From assembly GCA_045542595.1 (NCBI GenBank), contig JAZQLI010000004.1, positions 77,367-141,366 of the forward strand: a stretch of 64,000 nt of DNA. Reading direction: 5' to 3'. A program made the translations under genes and the position numbers. Within the stretch, counting starts at the first letter, position 1. Each line of letters opens with the position of its first letter. This document shows, piece by piece, positions 58,752 to 64,000 of this stretch. This DNA is from Scatosoma sp045542595 (GTDB lineage: Bacteria > Bacillota > Clostridia > Christensenellales > Borkfalkiaceae). The notes beneath the pieces were generated by a model. That model did not search any database and was not told the origin of the DNA. It was given only the letters and a program-made list of their open reading frames with translations.

Positions 58752-58825
58752 GGGGGCGCCACCCGGATTTGAACCGGGGGATAAAGGTTTTGCAGACCTT
58801 GGCCTTACCACTTGGCTATAGCGCC
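58751..58825 (-). tRNA. tRNA-Cys(GCA)
   Basis: 75 nt with encoded CCA. Acceptor GGCGCTA/TGGCGCC with one G-U, anticodon stem AAGGT/ACCTT around CTGCAAA (anticodon GCA), T arm CCCGG TTCAAAT CCGGG. Confidence 0.95.
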
Positions 58826-58878
58826 TTCTCTGCTTGCCTTACGGCAATTAAAGAAATAAAAAACAGCACGGATTATTT

Positions 58879-58953
58879 TGGAGCGGGAAACGAGATTCGA
58901 ACCCGCGACATTCACCTTGGCAAGGTGACGCTCTACCACTGAGCTATTCCCGC
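58879..58953 (-). tRNA. tRNA-Gly(GCC)
   Basis: 75 nt with encoded CCA. Acceptor GCGGGAA/TTCCCGC, anticodon stem CACCT/AGGTG around TGCCA (anticodon GCC), T arm with GGTTCGAATC. Confidence 0.95.
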
Positions 58954-58979
58954 ATACATCATCCGCACTGTTTTTTTGA

Positions 58980-59055
58980 TGGTGGAAGTTATAGGGTTCG
59001 AACCTATGACCCTCTGCTTGTAAGGCAGATGCTCTCCCAGCTGAGCTAAACTTCC
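58980..59055 (-). tRNA. tRNA-Val(UAC)
   Basis: 76 nt with encoded CCA. Acceptor GGAAGTT/AACTTCC, anticodon loop CTTACAA (anticodon UAC), T arm ATAGG TTCGAAC CTATA. First gene of the minus-strand Val-Gly-Cys-(Leu) tRNA operon. Confidence 0.95.
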
Positions 59056-59070
59056 GTCGAAAGCTTATAT

Positions 59071-59099
59071 ACTATACCACATCTAAAAAAGAAAGGCAA
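59071..59099 (-). promoter_or_regulatory. Promoter of the tRNA operon
   Basis: On the minus strand TTGCCT (59099-59094), 17 bp, TATAGT (59076-59071), 15 nt upstream of tRNA-Val. The rest of 59100-59321 is AT-rich without visible features. Confidence 0.7.
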
Positions 59100-59321
59100 G
59101 CGTTTTTACGCCTTTTTTAAAAAAAATTTAAAAAAATTTTCTGCGCGAATTTTTTCGCCTTTTACCGAGTAAACGTCTTACAGTTATTTTATGAAAAAAG
59201 TATATAAAACGTGAAAAATAAGGGAGAGTATACCTATTGCGGTAAAATAAAAAAAATATTATTTTAATTGTTTACAAACGGAAAAATGCGTTTATATATA
59301 ATTGTAAACCACTTCTAAAGG

Positions 59322-59350
59322 TTGACAAAGCTTCGACGGTGTGGTATACT
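59322..59350 (+). promoter_or_regulatory. Promoter of the SecB-like gene
   Basis: TTGACA (59322-59327), 17 bp, TATACT (59345-59350). Confidence 0.75.
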
Positions 59351-59376
59351 AAATAAAAATGATAAAGAGGTATTAT

Positions 59377-59802
59377 ATGAAGTACGCATTAAGAGGCATC
59401 ACCGCTGAAGAACTCAATTTTTCTATGAACCGTATCAAAATGGAGAAAGATACGAAGTTTGAAATTAAACCTCAATTTTCCCGTACGGTTAGACGTGTAC
59501 AAGAAAACGACAAGCTTTGGTTTTTGGCGTTGGAAGTAAAAATCGAATCCACGGAAGAATCGCCGAAGCCTTTCAACTTGAAAGCTCGTCTTGTAGGCGT
59601 GTTTGAAGCGGAAGAAGTGGAAACCGATTTGGACAGACAAGATTTGGTTATCAATATGACGGAAATCGTATATCCTTATCTTCGCGCGGCAGTAGGTTCG
59701 TTGACGGCAAACGCGTTTATTCAACCCCTGATGTTGCCCGTTATTCCCGCTGGAACAATGTTCCCTGAAGATAGGGGAGAAGCTCCGCAAAACTTAAACT
59801 AA
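59377..59802 (+). CDS. SecB-like protein
   Basis: 141 residues from the ATG at 59377 behind AAAGAGG (59364-59370); an ATG at 59359 lies before that site. The alternating strands (FEIKPQFSRTVRRVQENDKLWFLALEVKIES, FNLKARLVGVFEAEE) followed by NMTEIVYPYLRAAVGSLTANAFIQPLMLPVIPAGTMF match the SecB chaperone C-terminal half (l.PY.r..i...t...g..pl.L.pi....l). SecB holds preproteins for SecA in Proteobacteria; in Firmicutes, SecB-like proteins are scattered and their role is open. It is a monocistronic gene with its own promoter and terminator. Confidence 0.75.
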   Translation: MKYALRGITAEELNFSMNRIKMEKDTKFEIKPQFSRTVRRVQENDKLWFLALEVKIESTEESPKPFNLKARLVGVFEAEEVETDLDRQDLVINMTEIVYPYLRAAVGSLTANAFIQPLMLPVIPAGTMFPEDRGEAPQNLN

Positions 59803-59815
59803 CGACGGATATCGA

Positions 59816-59842
59816 AACGCCGCTTCACAAGGAAGCGGCGTT
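59816..59842. terminator. Terminator between the convergent SecB-like and SDR genes
   Basis: AACGCCGCTTC (59816-59826) pairs perfectly with 59832-59842 over a 5 nt loop; modest T content on either side. Confidence 0.75.
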
Positions 59843-59853
59843 AGTTTATTGTA

Positions 59854-60627
59854 TTAGAGTTTTTGTTGTTTCATCCATACGGACATTACCCATTTATGGG
59901 GCAAGAGTTTGGTGAGTAACGTTTGCGCTTTTGCCTTAAAACCGTACATAGAAAATTCCTTTTTCTTTTTGGCGTCTTTCCACGCGCGCGAAACAATTTG
60001 GTGCGGTTCGTACATTGCTACGTATTTCTTTACGACGGGCGTGTCTTGTTCCACAGCGCGCTTGAAAAATTCGGTTTTCGTCCAAAACGGACACACGCAC
60101 ATACACCGTGCGCCGCGGCTTTTCATTAGTTCTCTATTAAACGCTCTGCCAAACGATAACACGAACGATTTCGTTGCGCCGTACGTCGCGATATACGGAA
60201 TAGGTTGAAAGGCTGCCACCGAAGAAACGAGCATAATCAAGCCGTCCTTTTCCATATACGGAGCAACCACGCGCGCACCTGAAACAATCGCGCGGCAGTT
60301 TAAATCGACCATATTTTCTAAAGTATGCAAATCGTCGTCTAAAACCGCCGTAAAACGCCCGAAACCGGAAGCGCAAATCAAATATTTAACCGAAGGCGTT
60401 TCTTCGCGTAAAGCGGCGTTTAACACGTCGAACGATTGCGATTTGGATAAATCGAGTGCAAAGGTGCGAACGGGAACGTCGGTGCGTGTTTGCAGTTCGT
60501 CTAATTTATCTGCACTGCGTGCAATTACCCAAATTTCGTCTAATCCTTCTTTGCGTTCGTTTAGCGATAAGAAAAACGCCTTGCCGATGCCGCTGGAAGC
60601 ACCCGTAACGATAGCGATACGTTTCAT
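59854..60627 (-). CDS. Short-chain dehydrogenase/reductase
   Basis: 257 residues. Cofactor site TGASSGIGKAF (8-18), LDLSKSQS, the CASGFGR region for NNAG, catalytic Ser in MLVSSVAAFQ, and the YGATKSF active-site Tyr/Lys, then CPFWTKTEFF where P-G is usual. It is a classical NAD(P)(H)-dependent SDR of the DltE/YqjQ-like group; the substrate is unknown. It is the last gene of the minus-strand operon, 6 nt after the PHP gene. Confidence 0.9.
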   Translation of the reverse strand: MKRIAIVTGASSGIGKAFFLSLNERKEGLDEIWVIARSADKLDELQTRTDVPVRTFALDLSKSQSFDVLNAALREETPSVKYLICASGFGRFTAVLDDDLHTLENMVDLNCRAIVSGARVVAPYMEKDGLIMLVSSVAAFQPIPYIATYGATKSFVLSFGRAFNRELMKSRGARCMCVCPFWTKTEFFKRAVEQDTPVVKKYVAMYEPHQIVSRAWKDAKKKKEFSMYGFKAKAQTLLTKLLPHKWVMSVWMKQQKL

Positions 60628-60633
60628 ATAAAT

Positions 60634-61659
60634 TTACTCCTGATTATATAAATCTTGCAAATAATACGCTTGTGTCCAAGCGGTTTTTCCTTCGTTGTCC
60701 ACCACGCGAAGACGGAAATAACAATCGTCTTCCTGCAAAAAAAATTGCGCGGAATGTAAACTTTCGCCTTTAGGTGCGATAGCCGCTTTCGCGCGTCTGC
60801 CGCGCGTTACCAAGTCGATTTTTTTACAAGGGGAAGTCTTGATAGATACCGTATTGTTTTCGTATACGAGTGAGAAAATTTGCGGACCGATAGACGCGTA
60901 AAATTCACCTTTTTTCAAGGCTTGCATCACGGTAGAATATTCTAATTTATCGGCGTTCACGCATATCCAACCGCCGTAAGCATCGCCGTAGGGGTTAGAC
61001 GGATCGCCGTTGCCGTGATTATCGTCGCAAGCGGTGCAATATAATTTTTTTCCTTGACGGAGTAATTCGTCGTAGACGTGTTCGTCGTCGCCGCGCCAGT
61101 TTTGTCTACAACCGTGATTGTAAATTTCCACGGCAAATAAGCCTTCATAGTTAAAATAATGCTTGGCGTTTTCCAAAGACCAACCGGGGTGGTTGTAGGA
61201 GACCAAGAAACCCTGCTCGTTTGCCGTTTTAATAACTTCGTTGACGTTTTCGATGGTGAGCGTTCTATCGAAATCACCCGTCGTTTGTGCTAACAGATGA
61301 CGATATTCGTCTTTGATATAATGGTCGGCGGCTTGGCAATAACAAGGCGTTTTGACGTTATGCGGCTCTAGCGCGTAAATATTCAAATGACAAACGCGCA
61401 TATACGGTGCGGCTAAAGACGATAACTTGGGGAATTCTTTTAAAGCGAGTTCGCAAGCGGTAATCGCCAAAAAATTGTCGTCCGTCAAACGGGAATTGTC
61501 TATCAAATGTTCGTGGTCGGTAAAGGCGATAATCGAATAACCTTGCGACGTATAATCCGATTTCAATTCGTCTACGGTACGCGCGCCGTCCGAATAAACG
61601 GAGTGGCAATGCAAGTTTGCTTTATAAAAACGTTTATTTTCGTCCAATAAAACTTTCAT
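60634..61659 (-). CDS. PHP-domain phosphoesterase-like protein
   Basis: 341 residues. The N-terminal PHP motifs are clear: ANLHCHSVYSDGARTVDELKSDYTSQGYSIIAFTDHEHL (motifs I and II), SYNHPGWSLENAKHY (motif III) and TACDDNHGNGD (motif IV region), all metal-binding His/Asp. The last 80 or so residues form a beta-rich part. PHP proteins of this class hydrolyse phosphate esters (for example histidinol phosphate or nucleotide oligomers); the substrate here is unknown. The start overlaps the end of the acetyltransferase gene by 4 nt. Confidence 0.87.
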   Translation of the reverse strand: MKVLLDENKRFYKANLHCHSVYSDGARTVDELKSDYTSQGYSIIAFTDHEHLIDNSRLTDDNFLAITACELALKEFPKLSSLAAPYMRVCHLNIYALEPHNVKTPCYCQAADHYIKDEYRHLLAQTTGDFDRTLTIENVNEVIKTANEQGFLVSYNHPGWSLENAKHYFNYEGLFAVEIYNHGCRQNWRGDDEHVYDELLRQGKKLYCTACDDNHGNGDPSNPYGDAYGGWICVNADKLEYSTVMQALKKGEFYASIGPQIFSLVYENNTVSIKTSPCKKIDLVTRGRRAKAAIAPKGESLHSAQFFLQEDDCYFRLRVVDNEGKTAWTQAYYLQDLYNQE

Positions 61660-62258
61660 AATGCAATTTCCTTGTCTTTATAGTAATACTTTTTGTCTTT
61701 TTCTTCGATAGGGCGTAATACGCGGCAGGGATTGCCGACTGCCACAACGTTTGCAGGTAAATCTTTAGTAACGATACTGCCTGCACCTACCACGGTATTA
61801 TCTCCGATAGTAACGCCGGGTAGAACGATAACGCCTGCGCCCAGCCAACAGTTTTTACCGATATGCACGGGCATATTGTATTGATAGCCCTTTTCGCGTA
61901 AAGCAGGTAATATAGGGTGCGCTGCCGTGGCAATGGTTACGTTAGGACCTATCATTGTGTAGTCTCCGATATAAATATGCGTATCGTCTACACAAGTTAA
62001 ATGGAAGTTGGCGTATACGTTTTTACCTAAATGTACGTGCTTGCCGCCCCAGTTAGAATAGAAAGGCGCTTCGATATAACAATTTTCTCCTACTTCCGCC
62101 AACATTTCTTTTAAAAGCGCTGCACGCTTGTCCTGTTCTAAAGGACGGGTGGCGTTGAAATCGTATAATGCATCCAAGCATTGTAATTGCTCGCTCATAA
62201 TTTCATCGCCCATAGGCAGGTATAACTCGCCGGTGTGTAATTTGTCTTTTTCACGCAT
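61656..62258 (-). CDS. Maltose/galactoside O-acetyltransferase family protein
   Basis: 200 residues. The N-terminal Mac domain (MREKDKLHTGELYLPMGDEIMSEQ...LDALYDFNAT) is followed by hexapeptide repeats (NWGGKHVHLGKNVYANFHLTCVDDTHIYIGDYTMIGPNVTIATAAHP) with the catalytic His in ATAAHP, then PVHIGKNCWLGAGVIVLPGVTIGDNTVVGAGSIVTKDLPANVVAVGNP. This is the Maa/LacA layout at normal length; it acetylates a sugar hydroxyl with acetyl-CoA. TAGGAG precedes the ATG on the minus strand. It is probably co-transcribed with mnmA (73 nt gap). Confidence 0.92.
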   Translation of the reverse strand: MREKDKLHTGELYLPMGDEIMSEQLQCLDALYDFNATRPLEQDKRAALLKEMLAEVGENCYIEAPFYSNWGGKHVHLGKNVYANFHLTCVDDTHIYIGDYTMIGPNVTIATAAHPILPALREKGYQYNMPVHIGKNCWLGAGVIVLPGVTIGDNTVVGAGSIVTKDLPANVVAVGNPCRVLRPIEEKDKKYYYKDKEIAL

Positions 62259-62331
62259 AGTTTTCTCCTAAAAACAACCGTACCGTGTATGCGTTGAAAT
62301 GAAAACGACTATACCGTGTACAATTTGAGTT

Positions 62332-63417
62332 TTAATATTCGGCGCTTTGAATAACGCCGCCGCCAAGGCAGTTGATTCCGTCGTATAATACGGCGTATTG
62401 TCCTTCGGTTACCGCGCGCTGTTTTTCCGCGAACTCGATATGCAGGCTATCGTCGTCGTTTACGCGGACAAGTACGTCTTGGTCGGGTTGACGGTAACGG
62501 AATTTTGCTTTGCAGGTAAATTCCTTTTTAGTAGGTTTTGCAGGTATCCAGTTAAAGCCCGATACTTCGCAGGATTTCGAATATAAGGGGGTTTCGTCGC
62601 CGTGGGAAACGTAGAGTGCGTTGTTTTGCAAATCCTTTTTTACGACGAACCATCTACCGCCTTCTTCTTCGCCTTTGATGCCGCCAAGGTCCAAACCGCG
62701 TCGTTGTCCAAGCGTGTAATACATCAGTCCGTCGTGTTCGCCAACTTGCTTTCCCGATAAATCGAGTATCTTTCCACGGCAAGCGGGTAAATAGGTGGAT
62801 AAGAATTTTTTAAAATTGCGTTCGCCGATAAAACAAATGCCCGTACTGTCTTTTTTCTTGGCGGTTGCTAAACCGTTTTTCAAAGCAATTTCACGTACCA
62901 ACGGTTTTTCGATATCTTGTAAGGGGAATAAAACGTCGGCAAGTTGTGCTTGAGAAAGTTGGTTTAAAAAGTACGTTTGGTCTTTGTTTTGGTCTTTGGC
63001 TTTTTGTAATAAATGCACTCCGTTTTTGTGGGAGATTTTACAATAGTGCCCCGTAGCGATATAATCCGCGCCCAGTTTTTTGGCTTCTTGTAAAAACGGT
63101 CCAAATTTAATTTCACGGTTGCAAAGTACGTCGGGGTTGGGCGTTCTGCCTGCCTTGTATTCGGCAAGGAAATAGGCAAACACTCTATCCATATACTCTT
63201 GGGCGAAATTGACGGTGTAATAGGGGATATCTAAAAGCGCGCTTACACGGCGCACGTCGGCGAAATCGTCTTCGGCGGTGCAACAACCGTTTTCGTCCGT
63301 TTCGTCCCAGTTTTGCATAAATAAACCGATAACGTTGTAACCTTGCTCCTTTAAGAGTAACGCCGCAACCGAACTGTCTACGCCGCCGCTCATACCGATA
63401 ACCACCGTTTTCGACAT
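62332..63417 (-). CDS. mnmA: tRNA-specific 2-thiouridylase MnmA
   Basis: 361 residues from the ATG at 63417 behind GGAGC; the open frame extends upstream to 63624 but that part runs through the promoter and a tRNA-like sequence. VVIGMSGGVDSSVAALLL is the PP-loop ATP site, PNPDVLCNREIKFG holds the first catalytic Cys region, STGICFIGERNF the second catalytic Cys, and YYTLGQRRGLDLGG and YRQPD belong to the central and C-terminal domains. It thiolates the wobble uridine U34 of tRNA-Lys, -Glu and -Gln with sulfur from a cysteine desulfurase relay. First gene of a four-gene minus-strand operon. Confidence 0.96.
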   Translation of the reverse strand: MSKTVVIGMSGGVDSSVAALLLKEQGYNVIGLFMQNWDETDENGCCTAEDDFADVRRVSALLDIPYYTVNFAQEYMDRVFAYFLAEYKAGRTPNPDVLCNREIKFGPFLQEAKKLGADYIATGHYCKISHKNGVHLLQKAKDQNKDQTYFLNQLSQAQLADVLFPLQDIEKPLVREIALKNGLATAKKKDSTGICFIGERNFKKFLSTYLPACRGKILDLSGKQVGEHDGLMYYTLGQRRGLDLGGIKGEEEGGRWFVVKKDLQNNALYVSHGDETPLYSKSCEVSGFNWIPAKPTKKEFTCKAKFRYRQPDQDVLVRVNDDDSLHIEFAEKQRAVTEGQYAVLYDGINCLGGGVIQSAEY

Positions 63418-63460
63418 ACTTTTTTGCTCCTTAAAAAAAATTTTTGGTAAATTTGCAAAT

Positions 63461-63466
63461 ATTATA
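63461..63466 (-). promoter_or_regulatory. Extended -10 promoter of the mnmA operon
   Basis: On the minus strand TGGTATAAT (TATAAT at 63466-63461), 44 nt ahead of the mnmA start; the -35 region is poor, as is usual with extended -10 promoters. Confidence 0.55.
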
Positions 63467-63543
63467 CCATAAACGCTTGCAAAATGAAAGCAAAAAATAG
63501 TAAAATATAATAGCTTTTTAAAAGAAAAGTAATTTTGAAGAAC

Positions 63544-63600
63544 GTACTTGTAGTGTAATTGGATAACATTACGTTCTCCGATTGTACGTCGGAAATTCCA
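63544..63600 (+). pseudogene. Truncated tRNA-Arg copy
   Basis: 63544-63581 matches the first 38 nt of the intact tRNA-Arg at 63657 at 34 positions (5' acceptor strand, D arm, anticodon loop with CCG), then the sequence diverges and the T arm and 3' acceptor are missing. The copy begins 113 nt upstream of the functional gene in the same orientation. Confidence 0.75.
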
Positions 63601-63656
63601 ACAGGAATTTCTTTTGCAAAGCAAAGCCCTGCGGTTCGAGTAAAACTGAATAATAC

Positions 63657-63733
63657 GTACTCGTAGTGTAACTGGATAACATTACGGCCTCCGACGCCGT
63701 CGAGTCTGGGTTCGAGCCCCAGCGGGTACACCA
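63657..63733 (+). tRNA. tRNA-Arg(CCG)
   Basis: 77 nt with encoded CCA. Acceptor GTACTCG/CGGGTAC with one G-U, anticodon stem ACGGC/GCCGT around CTCCGAC (anticodon CCG), T arm CTGGG TTCGAGC CCCAG. Confidence 0.95.
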
Positions 63734-63758
63734 AAACACCCCTTTGAGGGGTGTTTTT
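63733..63758 (+). terminator. Terminator of tRNA-Arg
   Basis: AAAACACCCC (63733-63742) pairs with GGGGTGTTTT (63748-63757), then TT. A second hairpin, TCTCGCCG/CGGCGAGA (63762-63780), follows directly. Confidence 0.88.
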
Positions 63759-63850
63759 GTATCTCGCCGTATCGGCGAGAACTTTTTAAAAACAATTTAC
63801 ACAAATAAACGTTTTGGACGGTTTTTGTTGAGGCGTTTGCGTTGAATTTG

Positions 63851-63859
63851 TGTTATAAT
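63851..63859 (+). promoter_or_regulatory. Extended -10 promoter ahead of the last gene
   Basis: TGTTATAAT (TATAAT at 63854-63859) with a weak -35; AAAAAAGGAG precedes the ATG at 63904. Confidence 0.55.
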
Positions 63860-63903
63860 AATCTTGCTCGAGCAGAAAACAACGTAAAAAAAGGAGAAAT
63901 ATT

Positions 63904-64000
63904 ATGAATACGGATAAAATTTATGCAGAACAAATTGCTAACGAATACGCGCCCAAGCAGGCGTCGAAAGTAAAAGCCTTAAAAAAGCTGGACGCAAAAG
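63904..64000 (+). CDS. Start of a small conserved Firmicute membrane protein (partial)
   Basis: The first 32 codons are visible before the window ends: MNTDKIYAEQIANEYAPKQ, then a Lys-rich stretch ending KLDAK. The opening strongly resembles small (about 100 residue) two-helix membrane proteins of Clostridia that databases sometimes label dihydropteridine reductase; the hydrophobic part would lie beyond the window. The start is secure, with AAAAAAGGAG at proper distance. The function is unknown. Confidence 0.6.
   Translation, partial: MNTDKIYAEQIANEYAPKQASKVKALKKLDAK

Noticed and set aside
63418..63624. N-terminal extension of MnmA
   Set aside because: The extension crosses the mnmA promoter and the truncated tRNA-Arg. 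ATG 63417 has a ribosome binding site and gives the family's normal start.
1..64000. CRISPR arrays and complete insertion sequences
   Set aside because: I saw no regularly spaced direct repeats and no transposase gene with terminal inverted repeats. The only mobile unit recognised is the tRNA-Leu element.

Overview
The window looks like chromosome of an uncultured Clostridia-type Bacillota. Ribosome binding sites are strong AGGAGG-type. Most promoters are textbook TTGACA/17 bp/TATAAT. The gene content is Firmicute in character (DegV, a DUF3899-like protein, a BmrCD-type exporter, a cre-like operator, Opp system, TnpV). Housekeeping genes prefer GCG, ACG, CGT and GAC codons; the polysaccharide locus (about 16.5-33.6 kb) and parts of the mobile element are visibly more AT-rich, which suggests transfer.

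Layout. 0-2.7 kb: a heterodimeric ABC exporter on the minus strand (one half cut by the window edge). 2.9-5.5 kb: TldD/TldE protease pair. 5.6-14.9 kb: an oligopeptide ABC transporter operon whose SBP, OppC, OppD and OppF are all enlarged; both ATPases carry insertions inside the nucleotide-binding domain. 15-16 kb: flavin-reductase-like protein. 16.1-33.6 kb: a Wzx/Wzy-type surface polysaccharide locus with a DegT aminotransferase, an initiating phosphoglycosyl transferase, an ATP-grasp protein, five glycosyltransferases, an acetyltransferase, polymerase, flippase, the CapE-CapF-CapG trio for UDP-N-acetyl-L-fucosamine, and a UDP-glucose dehydrogenase. A Wzz-like protein lies at 36-37 kb on the other strand. 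34.2-41.4 kb: DegV, a PlsC-like acyltransferase, a LOG-family protein, a GH94 phosphorylase and a second flavin-reductase-like protein. 41.6-46.1 kb: an AraC regulator divergent from a PIG-L deacetylase / NagB-like isomerase / PfkB kinase / class II aldolase operon, probably for an N-acetylated sugar.

46.2-58.7 kb is an integrative mobilizable element. It has a tyrosine integrase, MobC, a MOBP-type relaxase with an overlapping mobB-like gene, a candidate oriT, a TnpV-like protein and a sigma-like regulator. Its cargo includes a DUF4143 ATPase and a defence operon: a 21-residue membrane peptide, a DUF6680-like protein, a BcgI-like nuclease-methyltransferase fusion, an HsdS specificity subunit and AbiH. 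The element has split a chromosomal tRNA-Leu(UAA) in its anticodon loop: the 3' half lies at 46.18 kb and the 5' half at 58.67 kb. Joined through a 7 bp core they make a perfect 87-nt tRNA. Just inside its right end the element carries a complete tRNA-Leu(UAA) of its own, also 87 nt, as an apparent replacement. A decayed copy of the left junction, colinear over about 150 bp, lies at 41.41-41.56 kb, so the sugar operon sits between two att scars.

58.7-64 kb: tRNA-Cys, tRNA-Gly and tRNA-Val on the minus strand, a SecB-like protein, then a minus-strand operon (mnmA, acetyltransferase, PHP hydrolase, SDR), a tRNA-Arg preceded by a truncated tRNA-Arg copy, and the start of a further gene.
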